Origin: Modestobacter altitudinis
GTDB lineage: Bacteria > Actinomycetota > Actinomycetes > Mycobacteriales > Geodermatophilaceae
Length of the DNA: 64,000 bases
Direction of reading: 5' to 3'
Assembly: GCF_005930475.1 (NCBI RefSeq)
Contig: NZ_SJEW01000006.1
Coordinates: 1 to 64,000, forward strand
Shown here: piece after piece, positions 16,221 to 25,053 of the stretch
How the letters are laid out: each line of letters opens with the position of its first letter
Position numbering within the stretch: position 1 is the first letter of the stretch
The notes under the pieces: generated by a model
Databases searched by the model: none
What the model was told of the DNA's origin: nothing
Seen by the model: the letters and a program-made list of their open reading frames with translations, nothing else
Position numbers and translations under genes: made by a program

Positions 16221-17852
16221 ATGGCATCCCGGCTCGCAACGGTGCGGACCACGACCGAGCACTCCGTCGCGTCGGGGCAGGCCCCGGCCGACTGGTGGCG
16301 GACCGCCGTGGTCTACCAGGTCTACCTGCGCTCCTTCGCCGACAGCAACGGCGACGGGATCGGTGACCTCGCCGGTCTCCGCTCCCGGCTGCCCTACCTG
16401 TCCTGGCTCGGGGTCGACGCACTGTGGATCAACCCGCACTACCCCTCGGGCGGCGCGGACGGCGGCTACGACATCGTCGACTACCGCGCGGTGGACCCGG
16501 ACTACGGCGACGTGGCCGACCTCGTGGCCCTCGTCGAGGACGCCCGCCGGCTCGGCCTGCGGGTCATCCTCGACGTCGTCCCCAACCACACCTCCGACCG
16601 GCACCCCTGGTTCCAGGCCGCGCTCGCCGACCCGGACTCCGCCGAGGCCGCCCGCTACCACTTCGCGCCGCCCTCGGCGGAGCCGCCGAACAACTGGCAG
16701 TCGCTCTTCGGCGGCCCGGCCTGGTCGCGCACGCCGGACGGCCGCTGGTACCTGCACCTGTTCGCCCCCGAGCAGCCCGACCTGAACTGGCGGGACCCGG
16801 CCGTGGCCGCCGACTTCGACCGCACCCTGCGGTTCTGGCTGGACCGAGGCGTGAGCGGGTTCCGGGTCGACGTCGCCTACGGGCTGTTCAAGGACGCCGA
16901 GCTGCGGGACAACCCCGGCAGCTACTCCCCCACCCTGTTCGGGCACGGGCCGGAGCAGGCGATGACCTGGAACCAGCCCGAGGTGCACGACGTGTGGCGC
17001 CGCTGGCGGTCGGTCTGCGACGAGTACCCCGACACGATGCTGGTCGGCGAGGTCTGCCTGGCCGACCTGGAGCAGGTCGCGCTGTACTCGCGGCCCGACG
17101 AGATGCACCAGTCCTTCTCCTTCCGGCTGCTCAAGTCGACGTGGGACACCGCCGCCTTCGCCGACGGGGTGCAGTCCGCGCTCGACGCCTTCGCCCGGGT
17201 CGGCGCCCCGGTCTCCTGGGTGCTGGGCAACCACGACAAGGACCGGCAGGTGAGCCGGTTCGGCGGCGGGGCGCTCGGCACCTCCCGGGCCCGCGCCGCC
17301 GCGCTGATGGTGCTGGCGCTGCCCGGCTCGCCGTACCTGTACGCCGGGGACGAGCTCGGGCTGCCGCAGGCCGTCGTCCCCGACGAGGCGAAGCTCGACC
17401 CGATCTTCTGGCGCAGCGGCGGTGCGCGGGCGGGCCGGGACGGCTGCCGGGTGCCGATGCCGTGGAACGAGACGGCCGGCGTCGGCTTCTCCCCCGACGG
17501 CGCGGCGGAGCCGTGGCTGCCGATCCCGGCGGAGTGGGAGGGGTTCGCGGTGTCCCGGCAGACCCGCGACGGCGGCTCGATGCTGACCCTCTACCGCCGC
17601 GCGCTCGCCCTGCGCGCGGCCCACTCGGCGCTGGGCTCCGGGGACGCGACGGTGGAGACCCAGGGCGACGTGCTGACCGTGCGCAGCGTCGGCGACGACG
17701 AGACCGTGCGGTGCGTGGTCAACATGGGCACCGGGACGGCCCTGGTGCCCAACCCGGGCTCGGTGCTGCTGGCCTCCTCCACGCACGTGAAGACCTCGGC
17801 GGCCACCGTGGCGCTCCCGCCGGACACCGCCGTCTGGCTTCTCGAGGACTGA
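16221..17852 (+). CDS. GH13 alpha-glucosidase (oligo-1,6-glucosidase/trehalose-synthase-like)
   Basis: 543 residues. GH13 signatures are in order: 'WWRTAVVYQVYLRSFADSNGDGIGDL' (27-50), 'DVVPNHTSDRHPWF' (118-131), 'GFRVDVAY' with nucleophile D217, 'LVGEV' with acid/base E277, and 'LGNHDKDR' with D339. The catalytic triad is intact. The 'PDLNWRDPAV' segment is typical of alpha-1,4 or alpha-1,6-glucosidases. No signal peptide is clear, so it is probably cytosolic. The start is uncertain because no strong ribosome-binding site precedes the ATG. It lies tail to tail with the polyol operon. Confidence 0.88.
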   Translation: MASRLATVRTTTEHSVASGQAPADWWRTAVVYQVYLRSFADSNGDGIGDLAGLRSRLPYLSWLGVDALWINPHYPSGGADGGYDIVDYRAVDPDYGDVADLVALVEDARRLGLRVILDVVPNHTSDRHPWFQAALADPDSAEAARYHFAPPSAEPPNNWQSLFGGPAWSRTPDGRWYLHLFAPEQPDLNWRDPAVAADFDRTLRFWLDRGVSGFRVDVAYGLFKDAELRDNPGSYSPTLFGHGPEQAMTWNQPEVHDVWRRWRSVCDEYPDTMLVGEVCLADLEQVALYSRPDEMHQSFSFRLLKSTWDTAAFADGVQSALDAFARVGAPVSWVLGNHDKDRQVSRFGGGALGTSRARAAALMVLALPGSPYLYAGDELGLPQAVVPDEAKLDPIFWRSGGARAGRDGCRVPMPWNETAGVGFSPDGAAEPWLPIPAEWEGFAVSRQTRDGGSMLTLYRRALALRAAHSALGSGDATVETQGDVLTVRSVGDDETVRCVVNMGTGTALVPNPGSVLLASSTHVKTSAATVALPPDTAVWLLED

Positions 17853-17858
17853 CCGGGG

Positions 17859-19391
17859 TCAGCCGGGCGGGTTCCCCGTCCCGGCAGCGGTCGTGGACGG
17901 GAGGCCGCCGGGCTCGAGCTCGGCGACCAGCGCCTCGAGCGTGGCCCGGGTGCCGCGGTCGTACAGCGAGCGCAGCGTCGCGGCGTAGGGCACGGTGAAC
18001 CGCTCGTCGTCGACCAGGTCCCCGAACAGCTCGCGGTCGGCGATGAACGCCAGCGGTTCCTCCCGCTGCCGCTCGGCCAGCGCCTGCAGCGCGTCCCGCC
18101 GGCGGTCGACGACCGTGATCGGCTGTCCCTGCTCGTCCACCCCCTCGGAGTAGCGCGCCCAGCCGGCCACGACCGCGGCCGACCGGCGCACCTCGCCGCC
18201 GGCGGCCAGGTTGTCCCACACGACCGGCAGCAGCCACTTCGGCAGCCGCTCCGAGCCGTCGAAGGCCAGCCGCGCCAGGGTGTCCCGGACGGCGGGGTTG
18301 GAGAAGCGGGCGATCAGGTCCCGCCGGTAGGAGTCGAGGTCGATCCCGGGCAACTCCCGCAGGGTGGGCGTCGCCTCCTCCACCATGTAGCCGAGCAGCA
18401 GCCGCTGGAAGAGCGGGTCCTGCGCCGCGTCGTGCACCAGCCGGTACCCGACGAGGTGCCCCAGGTAGGCCAGCGCCTGGTGACCGGAGTTGAGCAGCCG
18501 CAGCTTCATCATCTCGTAGGGCTCGACGTCGTCGACGACCTGGACGCCGACGTCCTCCAGCGGCGGGCGGCCGAGCGGGAACCGGTCCTCCAGCACCCAC
18601 TGCGCGAACGGCTCGCACACCACCGGCCAGCCGTCCTCGATGCCGAAGCGGGAGGCCACCTCGGCCCGGTCGTCGTCCGTGGTCGCCGGGGTGATCCGGT
18701 CGACCATGCAGTTCGGGAAGAACACCTCCCGCTCCACCCAGGCCCCGAGCTCGGGATCGCGCAGCGCGGCGAAGGAGGCGAAGCTCCGCCGGGCGACGTC
18801 GCCGTTGTGCTGGATGTTGTCGCAGGACACCACGGTGAACGGCGGCAGGCCGCGCGCACGCCGACGGACCAGCGCCTCGGTGACGAACCCGAAGGACGTG
18901 GTCGGCGACGCCCCCGGCGCCAGGTCGTGGACGACGCCGGCGTCCCCCGCGTCGAACTCCCCGGTCACCGGGTCGATGGCGTAGCCGCCCTCGGTGACGG
19001 TCAGCGTGACGATCCGGGTCGACTCCGCCGCCATCTTCTCCACCACCGCCTCCGGGTCGTCCGGGGCGAACAGGTACTCGACGATCGACCCGATGACCCG
19101 GGCGTCCCAGGTCCCGTCGGCGTGCTTCACCACCAGCGTGTACAGGCAGTCCTGGGCGGCCATGACCTCGGCCATCCGGCGGTCGGACGGGAGCACCCCG
19201 ACGCCGCAGATGCCCCAGTCCCCCGCCGCGCCCTGCTCGAGCAGGCCGTCGAGGTACATCGCCTGGTGCGCCCGGTGGAAGCCGCCCACCCCCAGGTGGA
19301 CGATCCCGGTCCGGACCTGCGACCGGTCGTACGTCGGCCGGGCCACCTCTGGGGGCAGGGACGACAACGACTGCGCGGTGAGCAGTGCCAC
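17859..19391 (-). CDS. Mannitol dehydrogenase family oxidoreductase
   Basis: 510 residues from a GTG with GAGGAG upstream. The N-terminal Rossmann part contains 'GIVHLGVGGFHRAHQAMYLD'. The catalytic signature of polyol-specific long-chain dehydrogenases is present as 'EMMKLRLLNSGHQALAYLG' (K, N and H). 'PNCMVDRITPAT' and 'VVSCDNIQHNG' are also family hallmarks. It oxidises a polyol such as mannitol or arabinitol to the ketose with NAD. It is the last gene of the polyol operon, after the ATPase gene. The exact sugar alcohol is not determined. Confidence 0.88.
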   Translation of the reverse strand: MALLTAQSLSSLPPEVARPTYDRSQVRTGIVHLGVGGFHRAHQAMYLDGLLEQGAAGDWGICGVGVLPSDRRMAEVMAAQDCLYTLVVKHADGTWDARVIGSIVEYLFAPDDPEAVVEKMAAESTRIVTLTVTEGGYAIDPVTGEFDAGDAGVVHDLAPGASPTTSFGFVTEALVRRRARGLPPFTVVSCDNIQHNGDVARRSFASFAALRDPELGAWVEREVFFPNCMVDRITPATTDDDRAEVASRFGIEDGWPVVCEPFAQWVLEDRFPLGRPPLEDVGVQVVDDVEPYEMMKLRLLNSGHQALAYLGHLVGYRLVHDAAQDPLFQRLLLGYMVEEATPTLRELPGIDLDSYRRDLIARFSNPAVRDTLARLAFDGSERLPKWLLPVVWDNLAAGGEVRRSAAVVAGWARYSEGVDEQGQPITVVDRRRDALQALAERQREEPLAFIADRELFGDLVDDERFTVPYAATLRSLYDRGTRATLEALVAELEPGGLPSTTAAGTGNPPG

Positions 19392-19422
19392 GGGGTCCTC
19401 CTCAGGACGGCTGCGGGCGGGG

Positions 19423-20535
19423 TCAGGTCGGCAGGCGCCGACCGGTCGAGGCTGAGAAGAGGTGCTCCTTGCCGGGCTGGATGCGCAGGTGCAGCCGCTC
19501 GCCCTTGAGCGGCGGGTGCGCCGGGTCGACCCGGGCGATGACCCGCCGGGCGTCCGCATCGGCCCCCTCGGGGAGCTCCGGCAGCGTCCCGTGCAGGTAG
19601 GCGTCGGACCCCAGCTCCTCCACCACGACCACGTCGACCGGGAAGGCGTTCGGGTCGTTCTCGGAGACGACGTCCAGCGCCTCCGGCCGGAAGCCGACCG
19701 TGACCCGGTCCGCCCCCTCGGCGGACAGCGCGCTCAACGACTCGGTGCGCAGCGGCAGCCGGGCGCTGCCGAGGACGGCGTGCCCGTCGGCGATGGAGAA
19801 CTCGGCGAGGTTCATCCCCGGGGAGCCGATGAAGCCGGCGACGAAGACGTTGGCCGGCTGCTGGTAGAGCCGCAGTGGGGTGTCGCACTGCTCCAGCAGA
19901 CCGCTGCGCAGCACGGCGACCCGGTCGCCCATGGTCATCGCCTCGACCTGGTCGTGGGTGACGTAGACCGTCGTCGTCCCCAGCCGCCGCTGCAGGTCGG
20001 CGATCTGGGTGCGGGTCTGCACGCGCAGCTTGGCGTCGAGGTTGGACAGCGGCTCGTCCATCAGGAAGACCTGCGGCGAGCGGACGATGGCGCGGCCCAT
20101 CGCCACGCGTTGCCGCTGGCCACCGGAGAGCGCCTTCGGCTTGCGGTCGAGGAACTCCTCGAGGTCGAGGATCTTGGCCGCCTCGGCCACCCGGGTGGCG
20201 ATCTCGTCCTTGCCCTTGCCGGCGATCTTCAGCGCGAAGCCCATGTTCTCCCCCACGGTCATGTGCGGGTAGAGGGCGTAGCTCTGGAACACCATGGCGA
20301 TGTCCCGGTCCTTGGACTTGAGGTGGGTGACCTTGCGGTCGCCGATGAGGATGTCGCCCCGGTCGACGTCCTCCAGGCCGGCGAGCATCCGCAGGCTGGT
20401 GGACTTGCCGCAGCCGGACGGGCCGACCAGGACGAGGAACTCGCCATCGGCGATCTGGAGGTCGAGCGAGTCGACCGCGGGCTTCTCCGACCCGGGGTAG
20501 ATGCGGCTCGCCCGGTCGTAGGTGACAGAGGCCAT
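19423..20535 (-). CDS. ABC transporter ATP-binding protein, MalK/UgpC/SmoK type
   Basis: 370 residues. The start 'MASVTYDRASRIYPG' is typical of the group. Walker A '[20 protein letters not shown]', signature 'LSGGQRQRVAMGRAI', Walker B 'FLMDEPLSNLDAKLR' and a C-terminal TOBE/MOI-type regulatory domain ('TVGFRPEAL') are visible. This ATPase serves CUT1 sugar importers. It is encoded within the polyol operon, so it most likely powers the two permeases at 21602-23478. Confidence 0.92.
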   Translation of the reverse strand: MASVTYDRASRIYPGSEKPAVDSLDLQIADGEFLVLVGPSGCGKSTSLRMLAGLEDVDRGDILIGDRKVTHLKSKDRDIAMVFQSYALYPHMTVGENMGFALKIAGKGKDEIATRVAEAAKILDLEEFLDRKPKALSGGQRQRVAMGRAIVRSPQVFLMDEPLSNLDAKLRVQTRTQIADLQRRLGTTTVYVTHDQVEAMTMGDRVAVLRSGLLEQCDTPLRLYQQPANVFVAGFIGSPGMNLAEFSIADGHAVLGSARLPLRTESLSALSAEGADRVTVGFRPEALDVVSENDPNAFPVDVVVVEELGSDAYLHGTLPELPEGADADARRVIARVDPAHPPLKGERLHLRIQPGKEHLFSASTGRRLPT

Positions 20536-20577
20536 CAGGTTCTCTCCTCGCTTCGTGCGTGGGTGGGGCGGGACGTC

Positions 20578-21591
20578 TCAGGTCTGCGGGTGGACGACGA
20601 CCTTCACCGACTGCGGGTCCCGCCGGCCCGCGGTCAGCGCGTCCTCCGCCTCGGCCAGCGCGTAGCTGCCGGTGACGAGGCGGTCCAGGTCGATCCGCCC
20701 CGCGGCGACCAGCGCGATCGCGGTCGGCCAGGTGCCGGCGTAGCGGAAGACGCCGGTGACCTCCAGCTCGCGGTCCTGCAGGACCGACAGCGGCAGCGGC
20801 AGCTCGTCGCCGCCCATCCCGACCAGGACGGCGCGGCCGGCCGGGGCGAGCGCCCGGAGGCCGGCCACGGTGGCCCCCGGGTGGCCCGAGCACTCCAGCA
20901 GCACCCCGGGCGCCCACGGCAGGTCCTCGAGACCCGTCGTCCGGGCGTCGACGACCTCGGTGGCGCCCAGCTCCCGGGCGAGCTCCAGCCGGGCCGGGTT
21001 GACGTCGGACACCACGATGTCGGTGGCACCGAAGGCCCGTGCCGCCTGGACGCTGACCAGCCCGATCGGTCCGGCCCCGGTGACCAGCACCCGCGAGCCG
21101 GCGGTCACCCGGCCCTTCCGGCAGGCCCAGATGCCCACCGACAGCGGTTCGAGCAGCGCGGCGGCGTCGTCGCTGATGGTGTCGGGCACCGGGTGGGCGA
21201 AGGCGGCGTGCACCACGACGTACTCGGCGAAGGCACCGTCGATCGGCGGGGTCGCGTAGAAGCGCATCGCCGGGCAGAGGTTGTACCGGCCGGCCAGGCA
21301 CTGCTCGCAGGTCAGGTCCGGCACGCCGGGCTCGATCGACACCCGCTGGCCGAGCGCCGGCGACGTCACCCCGGCGCCCAGTGCCGTCACCTCACCGGCC
21401 GCCTCGTGCCCGAGCACCAGCGGGGAGTCCACGACGTACTGCCCGATCCGGCCGTGCTCGTAGTAGTGCACGTCGGACCCGCACACCCCGACCGAGGCCA
21501 CCCGGACGACGACCTCCCCGGGGCCCGGTTCGGGCTCCGGGCGCTCGACGAGGGCGACGTCCCCGACGCCCTGCAGGACCGACACCCTCAC
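20578..21591 (-). CDS. Zn-dependent alcohol dehydrogenase, sorbitol/xylitol dehydrogenase-like
   Basis: 337 residues. The medium-chain dehydrogenase features are 'GVCGSDVHYYEHGRIG' (catalytic Cys and His region), 'LGHEAAGEV', and the Rossmann loop 'VTGAGPIGLVSVQAARAFG'. The structural-zinc lobe 'LTCEQCLAGRYNLC' shows three of the usual four Cys, as in sorbitol dehydrogenases that lack that zinc. 'NLCPAMRFYATPPIDGAFAEYV' is characteristic of the sorbitol/xylitol group. It begins 10 bp after the permease stop. Having two different polyol dehydrogenases in one operon suggests broad polyol use or two steps of one route. Confidence 0.87.
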   Translation of the reverse strand: MRVSVLQGVGDVALVERPEPEPGPGEVVVRVASVGVCGSDVHYYEHGRIGQYVVDSPLVLGHEAAGEVTALGAGVTSPALGQRVSIEPGVPDLTCEQCLAGRYNLCPAMRFYATPPIDGAFAEYVVVHAAFAHPVPDTISDDAAALLEPLSVGIWACRKGRVTAGSRVLVTGAGPIGLVSVQAARAFGATDIVVSDVNPARLELARELGATEVVDARTTGLEDLPWAPGVLLECSGHPGATVAGLRALAPAGRAVLVGMGGDELPLPLSVLQDRELEVTGVFRYAGTWPTAIALVAAGRIDLDRLVTGSYALAEAEDALTAGRRDPQSVKVVVHPQT

Positions 21592-21601
21592 GCGGCGGCC
21601 C

Positions 21602-22495
21602 TCACTTGACCGCGCCGAGGGAGAGGCCCTGCACCAGCTTGTCCTGGGCGGCGAAGCCGGCGATCAGCACCGGCAGCGACACCGCGAACGCCGCGGCGCA
21701 GACCTGGGCCAGGAACAGGCCCTGGCTGGTGACGAAGCCGGTGAGGTACACCGGGGCGGTCCCGGCCCGGGTCCCGGTCAGGGTCCGGGCGAGCAGGAGC
21801 TCGTTCCAGCTGAAGATGAAGCAGATCAGCGAGGTCGCGGCCATGCCCGGCAGCACGATGGGGGCCACCACCTGACGGAGGGTCCGGATGAGCCCGGCGC
21901 CGTCCATCGATGCGGCCTCGAGGATCTCCACCGGGACCTCGGCCAGGAACGAGCGCATCATCCAGACCGCGATCGGCAGGTTCATCGCCGTGTACAGCAC
22001 GATCAGCAGCCAGATGTTGTCCAGCAACCCGCTCCACTGGGCGAACAGGTAGATGGGCAGCAGCCCGGCCACGATCGGCAGCATCCGGGTGGACAGGAAG
22101 AAGAACATGACGTCGGTCCACTTGCGCACCGGCTTGATCGACAGCGCGTAGGCCGCCGGGATCGCCAGCAGCAGCACGATGACCGTGGAGACGACGCTGG
22201 CCGTCAGCGAGTTGGCCAGCGAGGGCCACGGGTTGGCCCCGGTGCCCACGCCGAAGAACTCCTTGTAGCCGCTCAGGGTCAGCGGCGCGGCGAGCGAGGG
22301 CGGGTTGGTGGCGGCGTCCTCCTCGCTGTGGAAGGACGTGAGGATCATCCACAGCACCGGCACCACGAAGAGGAAGCCGATCAGCCAGGCGGCCACCCCG
22401 AGCAGCGCACCGCTGCGCGGCTTGCGGGGGGCGCGCTCCTCGCCGGAGTCGGTGCGGGTCGCGGCCACCGGGCCCACGTCGGTGAGAGAGCTCAT
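21602..22495 (-). CDS. CUT1 sugar/polyol ABC permease (MalG-like)
   Basis: 297 residues, six transmembrane helices. The EAA loop 'VPVEILEAASMDGAGLIRTLRQVVAPIVLPGMAATS' is well conserved. The ATG overlaps the stop of the upstream permease (ATGA). It works as the second membrane subunit with the 22492-23478 product. Confidence 0.9.
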   Translation of the reverse strand: MSSLTDVGPVAATRTDSGEERAPRKPRSGALLGVAAWLIGFLFVVPVLWMILTSFHSEEDAATNPPSLAAPLTLSGYKEFFGVGTGANPWPSLANSLTASVVSTVIVLLLAIPAAYALSIKPVRKWTDVMFFFLSTRMLPIVAGLLPIYLFAQWSGLLDNIWLLIVLYTAMNLPIAVWMMRSFLAEVPVEILEAASMDGAGLIRTLRQVVAPIVLPGMAATSLICFIFSWNELLLARTLTGTRAGTAPVYLTGFVTSQGLFLAQVCAAAFAVSLPVLIAGFAAQDKLVQGLSLGAVK

Positions 22496-23478
22496 CGCGC
22501 GTTCTCCTCCTGGAACAGCGTGGACACCGTGCGCAGCGCCAGGGTGGCGATGGCGATGGTGGCGATGACGACGACGACGCCCGCCGCGGACGCCCGGCCG
22601 TAGTCGTGCGCCTGGTAGAAGGTCTGGTAGATCACGTAGGGCAGGTTCGCGGTGCCCAGCCCGCCCGAGGTGATCGTGAAGACGGCGTCGAAGTTCTGCA
22701 CGATGTAGATCGACCCGAGCAGGCCGCCGAGCTCCAGGTAGCGGCGCAGGTGCGGGAAGGTCATGTACCGGAAGATCTGCCAGCTGCTGGCGCCGTCGAT
22801 GCGCGCGGCCTCGATGACGTCCAGCGGCCGGCTCTGCAGTCCGGCCAGCAGGATCAGCATCATGAACGGCGTCCACTGCCAGATGAGCGCGATCTCCACC
22901 GAGATCAGCGGCGCCTGGGAGATCCAGTCCGGCTGCGGTGGGTTGTCCGAGCCGAACAGGCTCCACACCCACGTGAGGGTGCCGTTGAGCAGGCCGTACT
23001 CGGGGTTGAACAGGGCGTGCTTCCACAGCAGCGCCGCGGCCACCGGGACGATGAGGAACGGCGTGATCATCATGGTGCGCACCACGCCGCGGCCGGCGAA
23101 CTTGCGGTCCAGCAGCAGCGCGATGCCCATCCCCAGCAGCAGGCTGACGAGGACGACGACCACGGTGAGGACGACCGTCACCCAGATCGCGCGCCGCATG
23201 TTGACGTCGGTCAGCACGCTGGCGTAGTTGCTCAGCCCGGCGAACCCGCGCTCGTCGGGGTAGTAGGCGTTCCAGTCCATGAACGAGACGATCAGCGTCA
23301 CCACGAACGGCAGCTGGGTCACGATGATCGTGAAGACCAACGCGGGGAGCAGCGGCGCCCGGCGGGCCCAGTCGGCGGACCGGCGGAGTGCTCCGCTCGG
23401 CGGTTGCGAGGGCGGCGGGGGCGGCGGTGGTGCCGGCGGCTCACCGCGTCCGCGGCCGGTCTCCAGGATGGTGCTCAT
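22492..23478 (-). CDS. CUT1 sugar/polyol ABC permease (MalF-like)
   Basis: 328 residues. The N-terminal tail is unusually proline-rich, with a run of seven prolines, before TM1 'LLPALVFTIIVTQLPFVVTLIVSF'. The EAA loop is 'LDVIEAARIDGASSWQIFRYMTFPHLRRYLE'. Six or more helices are predicted. It pairs with the MalG-like protein encoded immediately downstream. Confidence 0.9.
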   Translation of the reverse strand: MSTILETGRGRGEPPAPPPPPPPSQPPSGALRRSADWARRAPLLPALVFTIIVTQLPFVVTLIVSFMDWNAYYPDERGFAGLSNYASVLTDVNMRRAIWVTVVLTVVVVLVSLLLGMGIALLLDRKFAGRGVVRTMMITPFLIVPVAAALLWKHALFNPEYGLLNGTLTWVWSLFGSDNPPQPDWISQAPLISVEIALIWQWTPFMMLILLAGLQSRPLDVIEAARIDGASSWQIFRYMTFPHLRRYLELGGLLGSIYIVQNFDAVFTITSGGLGTANLPYVIYQTFYQAHDYGRASAAGVVVVIATIAIATLALRTVSTLFQEENAR

Positions 23479-23515
23479 CGCGCCGCCTCCCCCTGCTGTC
23501 GTCCTGCCGGCTCGC

Positions 23516-24910
23516 TCACTTCGCCTCCCGGTCCTGGTAGCGCTCGGCCACGTCGTTGGCGAGGTCCTGACCGCGTTCCAGCGCCTCGTCGACGGTCAGC
23601 TGCCCGGCGATCGCCGAGCTGACGTCCTGGGACACCTGGGTCGCCAGGTCCGGGAACTCCGGGATGTCGATGAACTGGATGCCGGGCGCCGGCCGGGGCT
23701 GGACGCCGGCGTTGTTCGGGTCCGCGGCCTGGATCGCGGCCAGGGTGGGCTCCGCGAAGGCCGAGGCCTCGGCCAGGTAGTCGGGGTTCTCGTAGGTCGA
23801 CGCCCGCTTCCCCGCCGGCACCCGGGACCAGCCGAGCTCGGCGCCGACCAGCTCCTCGTACTCGCGGCTGGAGGCCCAGGAGATGAACTCCCACGCGGCG
23901 TCCTTCTTGCTGCTGGCCTGCTGGATGCTCCACGACCAGGCGTACAGCCAGCCCGCGGTGTCGGTCTCGACCACCGGTGCGGCGACGTAGCCCATCTTCC
24001 CCTTGACCGGTGAGTCCTCGGACTCGAGCGAGCCGGCCGCCGAGGTGGCGTCGTACCACATGGCGGCGTTGCCCTGGACCAGGTTGTTCAGGCACTCGGT
24101 GAACCCGGCCTGCGGCGCACCGACCTCACCGTGCTCGCGGACCAGGTCCACGTAGAACTGCACGGCCGCGCGGAACTCGGGGCTGTCGACCCCGGCCTGC
24201 CAGTCCTCGGTGAACCAGGTGCCGCCGAAGGTGTTGACGACCGTGGTCAGCGGCGCGAAGACCTGCCCCCAGCCGGGCTGGCCGCGCAGGCAGATCCCGG
24301 CCATCCCCGGCTGGATCCCGTCGACCTGCGCCGCGATGTCGGCGACCTCCTGCCAGGTCGGCTGGGCCGGCATCTCGATCCCGGCGCCGTCGAGCACGTC
24401 CTTGCGGTACATGAGGAAGGAGGACTCGCCGTAGAACGGCTCGCCGTAGAGCTTGCCGTCGTCCCCGGACAGCGACGCCGTCATCGGGGCGAGGATGTCG
24501 TCCTGGTCGAAGTCGGGATCGGCCGCGACGTAGTCGTCCAGCGGGGCGATCCACTCGCTGCGGGCGTAGATCGGGATCTCGAAGTTGCTCAGCGTGGCGA
24601 CGTCGTACTGGCCGGCCTGGCTGGAGAACTCCTGGCTGATCTTGTCCCGGACGTCGTTCTCCGGCAGCACGGTGAAGTTCACGTTGATGCCGGTCTCGGC
24701 GGTGAAGTTGGCGGCGGTCAACTGCTGCAGGTCCGCCATCTGCGGGTTGTTGACCATGAGCACGTTGATCGTGTTCGGCCCTCCGCCACTGGGGCCTCCG
24801 CCCCAGCCGGCGCACCCGCTCATCGTCAGCGTCGCGATGACGGCGAGGGCCGGGACGTTCCTCCTCCCCCCGGTGCGCGGGCGGGTGCGACGGAGTTCGG
24901 CTGCAGGCAT
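23516..24910 (-). CDS. Extracellular sugar/polyol-binding lipoprotein (family 1)
   Basis: 464 residues with GGGAGAGG upstream of the ATG. The Arg-rich signal ends in LTMSGC with Cys33 as the lipid site, followed by a Gly/Ser/Trp linker. The mature domain begins 'NTINVLMVNNPQMADLQQLTAANFTAETGINVNFTVLPENDVRDKI', as in polyol (sorbitol/mannitol) binding proteins. A typical 'GNAAMWYDATSAAGSLES' segment follows. It is the first gene of the polyol operon and is divergent from the SorC-type regulator. Confidence 0.9.
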   Translation of the reverse strand: MPAAELRRTRPRTGGRRNVPALAVIATLTMSGCAGWGGGPSGGGPNTINVLMVNNPQMADLQQLTAANFTAETGINVNFTVLPENDVRDKISQEFSSQAGQYDVATLSNFEIPIYARSEWIAPLDDYVAADPDFDQDDILAPMTASLSGDDGKLYGEPFYGESSFLMYRKDVLDGAGIEMPAQPTWQEVADIAAQVDGIQPGMAGICLRGQPGWGQVFAPLTTVVNTFGGTWFTEDWQAGVDSPEFRAAVQFYVDLVREHGEVGAPQAGFTECLNNLVQGNAAMWYDATSAAGSLESEDSPVKGKMGYVAAPVVETDTAGWLYAWSWSIQQASSKKDAAWEFISWASSREYEELVGAELGWSRVPAGKRASTYENPDYLAEASAFAEPTLAAIQAADPNNAGVQPRPAPGIQFIDIPEFPDLATQVSQDVSSAIAGQLTVDEALERGQDLANDVAERYQDREAK

Positions 24911-24977
24911 GGACCTCTCCCCGGACAGGCCAGCGGAGCGTCGCTCAAACGAGCGGCGTCTCCCTCATCTGTGTGAC

Positions 24978-24995
24978 GTGAGTCTCAGGGCTCAC
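24978..24995. promoter_or_regulatory. Inverted repeat GTGAG-N8-CTCAC in the polyol divergent region
   Basis: The arms are 5-bp perfect. A second partial palindrome, CGCTC-AAAC-GAGCG, lies at 24942-24955. Both fall in the 143-bp gap between the binding-protein gene and the SorC-type regulator, where an operator for both promoters would be expected. Assignment to the regulator is inference. Confidence 0.4.
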
Positions 24996-25053
24996 ACCGC
25001 GGGCGTCAAGGGACCTGCCAGGATGAGGGCCGGGTTGCTCGGATGAGCGGAGT

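Noticed and set aside
19462-21609. 715-residue plus-strand frame
   Set aside because: Antisense shadow of the ATPase and Zn-dehydrogenase genes, whose motifs are complete on the minus strand.
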